Position numbers and translations under genes: made by a program. From CAINVV01 sp963663675 (lineage in GTDB: Bacteria > Bacteroidota > Bacteroidia > Bacteroidales > Prolixibacteraceae), in the NCBI GenBank assembly GCA_963663675.1, contig OY760498.1, positions 2,976,001-3,040,000 of the forward strand: a DNA stretch of 64,000 bases, in the 5' to 3' direction. Shown one piece after another: positions 1 through 9,017 of the stretch. The notes below the pieces were generated by a model, which saw nothing but the letters and a program-made list of their open reading frames with translations, searched no databases and had not been told where the DNA came from. Position 1 is the stretch's first letter. Every line of letters begins with the position of its first letter.

Positions 1-3000
1 TTCTTTTACAAATGCCACATGATTTTTTTCTTTCACAAGGTATAAACCTCCCTGAACCAGGTCGTTATGGTGCTGGACTGGTTTTTCTTCCTGTAGTGGA
101 AGAGGAAGCTGAATTTTGCATTGAGGTTCTGAACCGTTACATTGAAGCGGAAGGGCTTAAACTGATAAAATGGCGCGACGTACCTGTCGATGGCTCGGTG
201 ATCGGAGAAATTGCAAGGAGTACAGAACCACTTATCCGCCAGGTGTTTGTGAAGGGGGATTATGAACAGGATGTGCTGGAGAGGAAGCTTTACCTGGCAA
301 GGAAACAAGCAGAAAGATCTGTCAGGGAATCCAAACTTGCGGGAAAGAACAGTTTTTACTTGCCAAGCTTTTCAAGCAAGATACTGATTTACAAAGGAAT
401 GTTTACCCCAAGCCAGTTAAGGGATTATTACAAGGATTTGACACATCCTGAAATGAAGAGCGCCATAGCGCTGGTTCACTCCCGTTTCAGCACCAATACT
501 TTCCCGACCTGGGATCTGGCACAGCCATTCCGCATGATTGCTCACAATGGTGAAATTAATACCATCAAAGGTAACCGCCAATGGATGCACGCGCGCGAAT
601 CTTTGCTGGAGTCAGCTCTCTTTGGTGAAGACATAGACAAACTATATCCGATTATCGAGCCCGGAAAATCTGACTCAGCTTCTTTTGACAATACCCTGGA
701 ATTTTTACACATGTCAGGCAGAAGCATGCCTCATTCACTGTGTATGATGATACCTGAATCGTTCAACGAAAAAAATCCGATTCCAGATAGTCTGAAAGCC
801 TTTTATGAGTACCACTCAACGCTGATGGAACCATGGGACGGCCCTGCCTCCATGGTCTTTTCGGATGGAAGATACATTGGCGGGACACTCGACCGCAATG
901 GTCTCAGGCCATCCAGGTATATCATCACCAAGGACGACATGATTGTCATGGGTTCTGAAGTTGGCGTACAGGTATTCAAACCGGAGGATATCAAGGAAAA
1001 AGGAAGGCTTCGTCCGGGTAAACTTTTGCTGGTCGACACGCAATTGGGAATCCTGATTCCTGATAAAGAGGTTAAAGCGGATCTAAGCCGCAGAAATCCA
1101 TATACAAGCTGGCTTAAGGAGAACAGGCTGATGCTGGAGGATATTGTTGTCAAACAGAGGGTCAGTTCCAACATGGGTGACCAGTTCGGTGTCTACAGCA
1201 AAGTCTTTGGTTACAGCAAGGAAGATATGCAGATTTTGATCAAAGAGATGGCCGAAACTGCCAATGAGCCAACAAGTTCTATGGGTAATGACACTCCTTT
1301 GGCGGTATTCTCTGACAAGCCCAAAAGATTTTTCAGTTATTTCAGGCAACTATTCGCCCAGGTTACCAATCCACCGATCGATCCGATCCGCGAAGGCCTG
1401 GTCATGTCGTTAACCAATTACATCGGTTCTTTGAGCAGTAACATCCTGAATGAGACACCATCACACTGCAAACTAATCAAATTTGACAGTCCGATTATAA
1501 CCAATACGGACCTTGGGAAAATCAAGGATCTAAAGCACGAAGCCTTTACCCACGCGACCATCCCAATGGTTTTTCCTCTCAAGGAAGGAGTTGAGGGATT
1601 CAAAAAGGCATTCATAAAGATGTTGGAAAATGCTGAGAAAGCGGTTGATGAAAAGAAAAACTTCATCATCCTGACCGACCGCTCTATTTCTGAGGATATG
1701 GTTCCGATTCCTTCTCTTTTGTCTGTGGCAGCTGTACATCATCATCTGATCAAAACAAAAAAACGCATGCAGATCGGAATTCTCGTTGAGAGTGCCGAAC
1801 CCCGTGAAGTGATGCATTTTGCACTATTACTCGGATATGGAGCAAGCGCCATCAACCCGTACCTGGCTTTTGCGGCCATTGATCACCTTGTAAAAGGAGG
1901 GGAAATAAAACTTCCTTACAGTGAGGCACGAAAAAATTACATCAAGGCCATAGACAAGGGACTTTTGAAAGTTCTTTCAAAAATGGGAATCTCTACACTT
2001 CGTTCCTACCACGGATCCCAACTGTTCGAAGCAGTTGGGGTCAGTGATGCCCTTATAGAAGAGTACTTTAAAGGAACCTCATCCAGGATAAGCGGCGTAG
2101 GTTCCAGTGAACTCTTTGAAGAAGCGGTAATGTTTCACAAGGAAGCCTACAGCAAGGACCAGACAAAAACTATATTCGATACAACCGGAGAGTACCACTA
2201 CAGGAACAACGGTGAACATCATGCCTGGAACCCTGAGTCCATTGCTTTGTTGCAATGGGCCACCAAGACAGACAATTATGATGTATTCAAAAAATTTACC
2301 AACCTCGTCGACACCCAAAACAAAAAACCGGCATTTGTCAGGGGTGCACTGAAATGGAAGAGTAACCCGATAGCAATCGAAGAAGTCGAACCAGTGGAAG
2401 CTATCCTGAAGCGTTTTGTGACAGGAGCCATGTCCTACGGATCAATTTCCAAAGAGGCTCACGAAGCCTTGGCAATTGCCATGAATGAGATCGGGGGCCG
2501 CAGTAATACAGGTGAAGGAGGCGAAGATCCGGAACGTTTTGGAACAGAAAAGAACTCGAAAATCAAACAAATAGCATCAGGCCGTTTTGGTGTCACCAAC
2601 AACTACCTGATGAATGCCCAGGAGCTTCAGATCAAAATCGCCCAAGGCGCAAAACCGGGCGAAGGAGGACAGCTTCCCGGATTCAAGGTGAACAAAATCA
2701 TTGCCAAAACACGAAATTCAACACCCGGAATTACATTGATTTCACCACCTCCTCATCATGACATCTATTCAATCGAGGATCTGGCGCAACTAATTTTCGA
2801 TTTAAAAAACGTGAATCCCAAGGCCAAAGTATCTGTCAAACTGGTCTCTGAAACCGGTGTGGGTACTATTGCGGCAGGTGTTGCCAAAGGGTTCTCTGAT
2901 ATTATCATCATTAGCGGATGTGAAGGCGGTACAGGCGCTTCGCCCGCCAGCTCGATCAAACATGCCGGTTTGCCGGCAGAGTTTGGCATTGCCGAAACAC

Positions 3001-4319
3001 AGCAGACTCTGGTAATGAACAATCTGCGCGGCAGGGTTAAACTTCAGGTTGACGGTCAGCTGAAGACAGGCCGCGACGTAGTTATCATGGGCATGCTGGG
3101 TGCAGAGGAATTCGGTTTTTCTACCGGTGCACTTATCTCGCTGGGCTGTATCATGATGCGCAAATGCCACCTCAATACATGCCCTGCAGGGATTGCCACC
3201 CAGAATAAAAATCTTCGCAAACGATTCCTTGGGCGCTCTCAGTATGTGATCAATTACTTCCATTTTATTGCCCGGGAGATCCGGGAATACATGGCGGAAA
3301 TTGGTGTGCGCACCTTCGATGAACTGGTAGGACGTGCTGATTTACTTGAAGTTAATCCAGAGGTGACCAACTGGAAGATGAAGAATGTTAATTTCTCAAA
3401 ATTCCTGTTTTTACCCGAAGAGGCTAAAATATACCCGATACGTAATACACATCCAAACACCAAAGATCTGGACGATGTGATCGACCGGACCCTAATTAAA
3501 GAGGCCAACAAGGCGATAAAAAGCGGCGAAAAGGTGTGGATAGGGCACAATATTAACAATGTAATGCGTACCACTGGCGCCATGTTGTCGGGAGAGATAT
3601 CAAAAAGATACGGTGAAGAAGGATTGCCAAAAGACACTATCAACTGCACCTTTAAGGGATCAGCCGGACAGAGTTTCGGAGCCTTCCTCGTCAAAGGTGT
3701 TACCTTCAGATTGGAAGGAGATTCAAACGATTACCTTGGCAAAGGCTTGTCAGGAGGCAAAATAGCTGTTGTTCCGCCGATAGGAACAACTTTTGAACCT
3801 CACCAGAATATCATTGTTGGAAATACCACGCTATATGGTGCAACAGGTGGTGAGGTCTATATCAAAGGAGTAGCCGGAGAGAGATTCTGTGTAAGAAACT
3901 CAGGAGCCAAAGCTGTAGTGGAAGGGACCGGGGACCACTGTTGCGAATACATGACCGGAGGCAGGACGGTAGTCCTGGGCACGACCGGACGCAACTTCGC
4001 GGCAGGCATGAGCGGTGGAATAGCTTATGTGCTTGATGAAAACGGAGATTTTGACTATTACTGCAACAAGGGTCTTGTGGAGCTAAGCCAGGTCGAAGAC
4101 AGGGCAGACATCCAGGAACTCCAGCAAATGATTCAGAAACACCTGCTATATACGCAAAGTCCACAGGCTGAAAAAATTCTGACAAACTGGGAAGAGTATC
4201 TTCCAAAATTTGTCAAAATCATTCCGCTGGAATACAAGAAAGTACTGAATGAAGCAAAACTGAAAGAAGTCAAAAGGAAGCTGGAAATGGCTGAGGACGC
4301 ACCTAATATCAGGGAATAA
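1..4319 (+). CDS. gltB: Glutamate synthase large subunit, 5' end cut by the window edge
   Basis: Alpha subunit of glutamate synthase: hydrolyses glutamine and passes ammonia through a tunnel to an FMN site, where 2-oxoglutarate is reductively aminated to glutamate. The reading frame is open to the first base, and the residues just before the first visible Met (LLQ-MPHDFF) match the conserved GDGAGIL-Q-PHDFF region, so that Met is internal. The true start and the N-terminal nucleophile Cys of the class II glutaminase lie outside. About 1435 residues are visible: rest of the glutaminase (to about 370), central domain (about 400-690), FMN synthase domain (about 745-1110) with the 3Fe-4S cysteines in CIMMRKCHLNTC near residue 1046, and the GXGXG beta-helix domain (about 1190-1380). 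gltD follows after 152 bases, so the two are probably co-transcribed. Confidence 0.95.
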   Translation, partial: LLQMPHDFFLSQGINLPEPGRYGAGLVFLPVVEEEAEFCIEVLNRYIEAEGLKLIKWRDVPVDGSVIGEIARSTEPLIRQVFVKGDYEQDVLERKLYLARKQAERSVRESKLAGKNSFYLPSFSSKILIYKGMFTPSQLRDYYKDLTHPEMKSAIALVHSRFSTNTFPTWDLAQPFRMIAHNGEINTIKGNRQWMHARESLLESALFGEDIDKLYPIIEPGKSDSASFDNTLEFLHMSGRSMPHSLCMMIPESFNEKNPIPDSLKAFYEYHSTLMEPWDGPASMVFSDGRYIGGTLDRNGLRPSRYIITKDDMIVMGSEVGVQVFKPEDIKEKGRLRPGKLLLVDTQLGILIPDKEVKADLSRRNPYTSWLKENRLMLEDIVVKQRVSSNMGDQFGVYSKVFGYSKEDMQILIKEMAETANEPTSSMGNDTPLAVFSDKPKRFFSYFRQLFAQVTNPPIDPIREGLVMSLTNYIGSLSSNILNETPSHCKLIKFDSPIITNTDLGKIKDLKHEAFTHATIPMVFPLKEGVEGFKKAFIKMLENAEKAVDEKKNFIILTDRSISEDMVPIPSLLSVAAVHHHLIKTKKRMQIGILVESAEPREVMHFALLLGYGASAINPYLAFAAIDHLVKGGEIKLPYSEARKNYIKAIDKGLLKVLSKMGISTLRSYHGSQLFEAVGVSDALIEEYFKGTSSRISGVGSSELFEEAVMFHKEAYSKDQTKTIFDTTGEYHYRNNGEHHAWNPESIALLQWATKTDNYDVFKKFTNLVDTQNKKPAFVRGALKWKSNPIAIEEVEPVEAILKRFVTGAMSYGSISKEAHEALAIAMNEIGGRSNTGEGGEDPERFGTEKNSKIKQIASGRFGVTNNYLMNAQELQIKIAQGAKPGEGGQLPGFKVNKIIAKTRNSTPGITLISPPPHHDIYSIEDLAQLIFDLKNVNPKAKVSVKLVSETGVGTIAAGVAKGFSDIIIISGCEGGTGASPASSIKHAGLPAEFGIAETQQTLVMNNLRGRVKLQVDGQLKTGRDVVIMGMLGAEEFGFSTGALISLGCIMMRKCHLNTCPAGIATQNKNLRKRFLGRSQYVINYFHFIAREIREYMAEIGVRTFDELVGRADLLEVNPEVTNWKMKNVNFSKFLFLPEEAKIYPIRNTHPNTKDLDDVIDRTLIKEANKAIKSGEKVWIGHNINNVMRTTGAMLSGEISKRYGEEGLPKDTINCTFKGSAGQSFGAFLVKGVTFRLEGDSNDYLGKGLSGGKIAVVPPIGTTFEPHQNIIVGNTTLYGATGGEVYIKGVAGERFCVRNSGAKAVVEGTGDHCCEYMTGGRTVVLGTTGRNFAAGMSGGIAYVLDENGDFDYYCNKGLVELSQVEDRADIQELQQMIQKHLLYTQSPQAEKILTNWEEYLPKFVKIIPLEYKKVLNEAKLKEVKRKLEMAEDAPNIRE

Positions 4320-4471
4320 AGGAAATAGAGAGAAATAGATATAAATATTTGGCAACTAAACAGTTAGCGGTATTGCATAAAGTAATAATCATCGGGTGAC
4401 GCGATGATAAAATGAGCTGCAAATATTTCAAGGGTCTGAAGAACAAAGAACAAGATTAAAATTAAGGAACA

Positions 4472-5890
4472 ATGGGAAATCCAAAAGGGTTTATTGAAAT
4501 AGAAAGGAAAGTAGGCGGATATCGGCCTGTTAGTGAACGTACAGGCGATTTTGGTGAAGTTGAACAAACCTTGAATGAACAGGACCGCATTGATCAGGCA
4601 TCCCGGTGTATGGATTGCGGCGTGCCTTTCTGCCACTGGGCTTGTCCTGTAGGCAGCAATATTCCTGAATGGCAGGATGCAGTTTATAACGCAAAATGGG
4701 ATGAGGCATATGCCATCCTGAGCAAGACCAACAGTTTTCCTGAATTTACAGGAAGAGTTTGTCCTGCACCTTGCGAAAAGTCCTGTGTACTGGCCATTCA
4801 CGAGGAATCGGTTACCATTCGTGAAAACGAAGCCTCCGTTGTCGAACATGCCTTCGATCTTAACCTGGTGCATCCGAACATACCGAAGAAAAGAACGGGA
4901 AAAACAGTAGCGGTAGTAGGATCAGGGCCCGCCGGACTATCAGTTGCCGACCTTCTGAACCAGGCTGGCCATACAGTTACAGTATTTGAGCAGGATGATG
5001 AATTAGGTGGATTACTCCGCTACGGGATTCCTGATTTCAAACTAAACAAAGGGATCATCGACCGTCGTCTGGATGTATTTGTGAAAGAAGGCATTATCTT
5101 CAAAACCAACATGAAAGTCGGTGAACAAATTTCTGAAACACAACTTTTGAATGACTTTGACGCTGTTTGTATTGCTTGTGGTGCCATGTTGCCGAGAGAC
5201 CTTGGCAATACTCCCGGCAGGGAACTGAAAGGTATCCATTTTGCAATGGATTATCTCAAACAACAAAATAAAGTGGTGAAGGGAGAGACTATTCCGGGTT
5301 CGATCCACATTCATGCCAAAGATAAAAAAGTTTTGGTCATAGGAGGTGGAGATACAGGTTCAGACTGTGTCGGAACGGCTATCAGGCAAAAAGCTGCTTC
5401 CGTTGCGCAGATTGAAATCCTGGATAAACCGGCCGAAAAAAGGTCTGAAGACAATCCATGGCCGTTCTGGCCAAATACGCTGCGCACTTCAAGCTCTCAC
5501 CTCGAAGGTTGTGAAAGACGCTGGTCGCTCAATACACGTAGGTTTATCGGTGAAAACGGCGTATTGAAAGCCGTCGAGGTTGTTCGCGTAGAATGGTTGA
5601 AAAACAACGGACAAATGACATTGAAAGAGATACCCGGAACCGAAGAAATCATTGAAGCAGATTTGGTGATGCTTTCATTAGGATTTCTCTCACCCGTTCA
5701 TGAAGGACTGCTTGACAAGCTAAAGGTTGAATACGATCCGCGTGGCAATGTCAAAGCCCAGAATTTTTCGACCAATATTGACAAGGTATTTGTTGCCGGA
5801 GATGCAACCCGCGGAGCCAGCCTTGTGGTTCACGCTATCCGTTCAGGAAGGGATGCCGCTTTGAAGATTCATGAATATCTGAAAGTCTGA
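4472..5890 (+). CDS. gltD: Glutamate synthase small subunit (NAD(P)H, FAD)
   Basis: Beta subunit that oxidises NAD(P)H on FAD and feeds electrons through Fe-S clusters to GltB. The 472 residues are the normal length. The N-terminal half-ferredoxin region carries the cluster cysteines (CMDCGVPFCHWAC and CPAPCEKSC). An FAD Rossmann motif GSGPAG follows at about residue 148 and the NAD(P)H motif GGGDTG at about 290; the C-terminal GDATRGASLVVHAI closes the FAD site. It lies 152 bases after gltB on the same strand, and an AAGGA-like sequence precedes the start. A long hairpin follows the stop codon. NADPH versus NADH preference cannot be read from the sequence. Confidence 0.95.
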   Translation: MGNPKGFIEIERKVGGYRPVSERTGDFGEVEQTLNEQDRIDQASRCMDCGVPFCHWACPVGSNIPEWQDAVYNAKWDEAYAILSKTNSFPEFTGRVCPAPCEKSCVLAIHEESVTIRENEASVVEHAFDLNLVHPNIPKKRTGKTVAVVGSGPAGLSVADLLNQAGHTVTVFEQDDELGGLLRYGIPDFKLNKGIIDRRLDVFVKEGIIFKTNMKVGEQISETQLLNDFDAVCIACGAMLPRDLGNTPGRELKGIHFAMDYLKQQNKVVKGETIPGSIHIHAKDKKVLVIGGGDTGSDCVGTAIRQKAASVAQIEILDKPAEKRSEDNPWPFWPNTLRTSSSHLEGCERRWSLNTRRFIGENGVLKAVEVVRVEWLKNNGQMTLKEIPGTEEIIEADLVMLSLGFLSPVHEGLLDKLKVEYDPRGNVKAQNFSTNIDKVFVAGDATRGASLVVHAIRSGRDAALKIHEYLKV

Positions 5891-5903
5891 GCGATGAGTA
5901 ATA

Positions 5904-5948
5904 AAGCTTAAAATGCTGTATAATAATATCATACAGCCTTTTAAGCTT
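5904..5948 (+). terminator. Inverted repeat after gltD
   Basis: Arms 5904-5921 and 5931-5948 pair over 18 positions with one mismatch around a 9-base loop. The stem is AT-rich and the downstream side is only moderately T-rich, so it is a plausible but not classical terminator of gltBD. It sits between converging transcription units. Confidence 0.55.
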
Positions 5949-6036
5949 ATATTAGCATACTTTACAGACAGAGTTATTTGGAATGATTATAAAGTGATCG
6001 ACATGGAAGTTAAATAAGGTTTTCATGGCAATATCT

Positions 6037-6783
6037 TTAAAATACCAGCCTTAGTCCTGCACCGGAGGAAGAGAGGATAAAATTGCATTTCATATTGATG
6101 GAGTGCCTTTCGGACAAATCAGTATCGCCAAATCTTTCGCGATACCTTTTAAGCTCTCTCTTAGCCCTGATAGGCTGTGACCATATCTGTGATTCCGTAA
6201 TGACGCAGTTAAGTCCGAAATTGACAACCCCATCCCACACCGTACGGTGAAAACCGATCCAGGTAATCAACCCACTTGCAAGATTGACTGCAGTAGGCAG
6301 GATATGAGCTTTCCATTTGCGGGTATTGATTTCCATTGCTGACCTTTCGGACAGAAATTTTTCCATTTGTGTCAATTTATTCAATCTTTCGGCTGCTGAA
6401 CCTATGGGCATCTGATCATACCCTGCTGCCAGGTTGGCCGGCTGAAATGGAGATACAAACTGACCTGCAAATCCGAGTAAACAAGTTGCGGCTCCAAGCG
6501 CCATATCCTGTTTTACCGCCTTATCACCACCTGAGAAATAAGCTGCTCCCAGTCCGATAGTCCCACTGCCATACCCGGCAAGCCATCCATACCACCAAAG
6601 CTTTGTGCCATCCTGTTCATGTTTCAGGCTTTGGCAGAGATACTCAATTCGTTGTGAGACTTCAGAATCAGACAAATCCTGCCCAACAGCGTGCTGAACA
6701 ATCAGAAAACTCCCTGACAGGAACAAAAATAACCTGTACCGGTTAAAAAAAAACCGGAAATGAATTTTACTATTTCTTTGCAT
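6037..6783 (-). CDS. Uncharacterised exported or membrane protein
   Basis: I do not recognise a family. The start at 6783 (MQRNSKIHF) is preferred over an upstream Met at 6837 because it gives a proper signal peptide: a basic N-terminus, the hydrophobic stretch LFLFLSGSFLIV and an AVGQ cleavage-like site. About 248 residues result. The middle has two glycine- and alanine-rich hydrophobic stretches (WYGWLAGYGSGTIGLGAAYF and LGAATCLLGFAGQF) that could be membrane hairpins, and a third near NLASGLITWIGF. The gene overlaps the 3' end of the MFS transporter gene by 14 bases, so the two are probably translated from one message. Confidence 0.7.
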   Translation of the reverse strand: MQRNSKIHFRFFFNRYRLFLFLSGSFLIVQHAVGQDLSDSEVSQRIEYLCQSLKHEQDGTKLWWYGWLAGYGSGTIGLGAAYFSGGDKAVKQDMALGAATCLLGFAGQFVSPFQPANLAAGYDQMPIGSAAERLNKLTQMEKFLSERSAMEINTRKWKAHILPTAVNLASGLITWIGFHRTVWDGVVNFGLNCVITESQIWSQPIRAKRELKRYRERFGDTDLSERHSINMKCNFILSSSGAGLRLVF

Positions 6784-8062
6784 GGTAATGATCCAAGGTG
6801 GTAGGAGCAGATGATGCCTCTGCGTTTGTTCCCGCATTTACAATCGGTTCGGTTCGGGTCAGTATTTGTGACTCTTTTAACCTGGAAGATAGCACAAAGC
6901 TAAAAACCATCAATCCCACCATCACCATCAACGGGTAGGTCATTGATCCGGTGGATGGTGATTTAAAGCCATCCATGCCAAAAATAAATGCAATACCTGA
7001 AACCTGCCCCATCAGCAACAACCACCCGTTGGAAGCGCCTTCAGAAGCCGGAAAGGTAATCTCAGCACCATACTGGAAACCAATCGGTCCGGAACTGAGC
7101 AGAAAAAACCCCAATGTTGCCCCGAATACCAGGAGTAAAGCATAATTGGTGGCAAAAGTGATTCCAATCAATCCAATAGAAGCGCCTGCCAAAGCGATCA
7201 TGATAAAAGGAGTTCTCCTCTTGTAATAATCTGACAAAAAAGGCATTATCAAAGCTCCCACAATTCCGCCGACAATCATGACACCACCTGCATTTCCTGC
7301 CTGTGTAGCGGTGAAACCTCTCGGCATGGTGATATCTTCAATCCATGTCGTCACGCTGTTAAAAACTCCCAGTCCAATGAAGAAAATAATCATCAGCAAC
7401 CAGAAATCGCGGGACTTGAACATCATCCTAAAACCTTCCCAGGCAAGGGCACGTTCTTCGCCATGAGCTTCACAAGGAGGTGTGGGAGGCGCTTCCCTTG
7501 AAAAAACAACAAAAATTACTGCAATGAATGCCGATCCGACGCCATAAATATTCATCATCTCCAAAAGGCCTTCCGACGAAAAAAGCACCGGTGTCACAAC
7601 CATACCTGCCAGGATGCCCAGGTACATAGACAATGTCCCCAGGCCGGATGCAGTGGCCCTTTCCTCGAGCGGGAACCATCTTGCCGAAAGTTTTGTAATG
7701 GCATTTAACAGGAATGGCTGACCAATGGCGATTCCCACCTGTGCAATCAGGACCATGTTGTAATCAGCTCCTGCCCAGGCGCGCATCAAACCGAATATTC
7801 CGGTAAGTACTGCTCCCGCACCGGCCCCGACCCTGATTCCATAAGTATCAATGATCCAGGAGGCCGGAATGGAGACTACCAGGTAAACAATCATAAATGA
7901 CATGGACAAGATACCGATCTTCAAATCTGATACGTTATAAAATGATGCCGCATCAACCGTAATCGGAGCAAAAGTGATCCACAGAAGCTGATTGGCTGCA
8001 ACCATCAACATAAAAAGTGCCAGCATCACCCAGCGATATCCGTACAATTTGTATTTTGTCAT
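6770..8062 (-). CDS. MFS transporter, FLVCR-like
   Basis: A 430-residue major facilitator with about 12 hydrophobic segments. The N-terminal signature (YGYRWVMLALFMLMVAANQL), the loop DTYGIRVGAG and the RWFPLEERATAS motif resemble the FLVCR branch (SLC49), whose animal members have been linked to haem and choline transport. The substrate here is unknown. The central cytoplasmic loop (about residues 195-215) is short and contains a PPTPPCEAHGEE stretch. Its neighbours are a cytochrome c synthase and an OB-fold lipoprotein transcribed in the same direction, which makes a haem-related role worth considering, but that is inference. It overlaps the following exported-protein gene by 14 bases. Confidence 0.85.
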   Translation of the reverse strand: MTKYKLYGYRWVMLALFMLMVAANQLLWITFAPITVDAASFYNVSDLKIGILSMSFMIVYLVVSIPASWIIDTYGIRVGAGAGAVLTGIFGLMRAWAGADYNMVLIAQVGIAIGQPFLLNAITKLSARWFPLEERATASGLGTLSMYLGILAGMVVTPVLFSSEGLLEMMNIYGVGSAFIAVIFVVFSREAPPTPPCEAHGEERALAWEGFRMMFKSRDFWLLMIIFFIGLGVFNSVTTWIEDITMPRGFTATQAGNAGGVMIVGGIVGALIMPFLSDYYKRRTPFIMIALAGASIGLIGITFATNYALLLVFGATLGFFLLSSGPIGFQYGAEITFPASEGASNGWLLLMGQVSGIAFIFGMDGFKSPSTGSMTYPLMVMVGLMVFSFVLSSRLKESQILTRTEPIVNAGTNAEASSAPTTLDHYHAKK

Positions 8063-8245
8063 TCGGTCAGTTGTTAAATGTCATATTAATCGGTTAAAAC
8101 CCTGCCATCCTAAAAATAGAGAAGCCACATGACAACACGGAGTAAAAATAATTATTTATTCTCTGTGCAGCAATGTGGCTTCACCCAATAAATCAGTATA
8201 ATATATTCTTCAACCTGATTTAGAGAGATAAATTTCGAGGGAATA

Positions 8246-8965
8246 CTACTTGACCAGTTTTGATTCCTCCACGATGACATCATACTTGTACCCGTAACCG
8301 AAGTCCTTATCTACAGCCAGGACACCTTCGAAAGTCACAACCGATCCGACTGCGACAGTTTCCATGGTTGTTACGGTTAAATCATAGGAACCGTTGGATT
8401 CGGAACCATCCTGAAGGTGTACCCAGTTCTTGTTCATGATTTCAGGGCTGAATTTAACCACCTGACCTGTTACTTTAACCGTTTTGCCGGCATAAGTACC
8501 TTTGTTGGCGAAAATATCCGCTATTTTAACAGCACCGCTTACAGGGTCAACCTTAATCCCGGCAACTTTTTCAATAGATTGTTTTCCTTTGGTTGTAAGT
8601 GGCTCCTGCTTTTTCTCCTGGATAGGCTGATCACTAAAATCCTGAATAAACAGGATGTTATCAAACGTACGGTTGAGTTCCTTGCTTTTGAAATTGGTCA
8701 TCTCCATACCGTCCTTGTAATAATATGTTTTCCCTTTTTCAGCTTCAATACGTGATACCGCAGCCCAGAACTCTTTGCCATCTTCAGTCAGAAGCAGATA
8801 AGTGTAACCACTGGTCTGAATAACGTCTTTGGCAACGGCTGTATGCATATTTGCCACTGGTGCAGTGCTCTGTACTGCAGGCTTATTATCTGTCTTTTTG
8901 ACTTTTGCATTGTTACAACCTGTCAGCAGGGCCAATACAACAACTAGGTAAGCAATTGATCTCAT
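8246..8965 (-). CDS. Lipoprotein with C-terminal OB-fold-like domain
   Basis: A 239-residue exported lipoprotein: signal peptide ending in the lipobox LLTGC at about residues 13-17, then a low-complexity linker. Residues about 50-110 (YTYLLLTEDGKEFWAAV) look like a small beta domain. The C-terminal part, about 145-239, reads GTYAGKTVKVTGQVVK, then NWVHLQDG and VGSVVTFEGVL, the usual layout of an OB-fold. It starts 53 bases after the stop of the fused cytochrome c synthase gene on the same strand, and similar OB-fold lipoproteins are often found with c-type cytochrome genes. A periplasmic or envelope role linked to cytochrome maturation is inference. Base composition resembles that of its neighbours. 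Confidence 0.8.
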   Translation of the reverse strand: MRSIAYLVVVLALLTGCNNAKVKKTDNKPAVQSTAPVANMHTAVAKDVIQTSGYTYLLLTEDGKEFWAAVSRIEAEKGKTYYYKDGMEMTNFKSKELNRTFDNILFIQDFSDQPIQEKKQEPLTTKGKQSIEKVAGIKVDPVSGAVKIADIFANKGTYAGKTVKVTGQVVKFSPEIMNKNWVHLQDGSESNGSYDLTVTTMETVAVGSVVTFEGVLAVDKDFGYGYKYDVIVEESKLVK

Positions 8966-9017
8966 TTTTAATTAATTAAGTACAATAATATTAATATTTA
9001 TTTAGAAAATTTACTGG

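Noticed and set aside
2802..3263. A long minus-strand open frame within gltB
   Set aside because: It lies wholly opposite the glutamate synthase gene, shows no family features, and is the expected shadow of a conserved coding frame.
4440..4453. Two copies of AGAACAA before gltD
   Set aside because: Also a 7-bp unit, but only two copies in an A-rich leader, which is easily chance.
5978..5992. TTGGAATGATTATAA as a further Fur-like site
   Set aside because: Two mismatches to the palindrome and it lies between two convergent gene ends, where an operator makes no sense.
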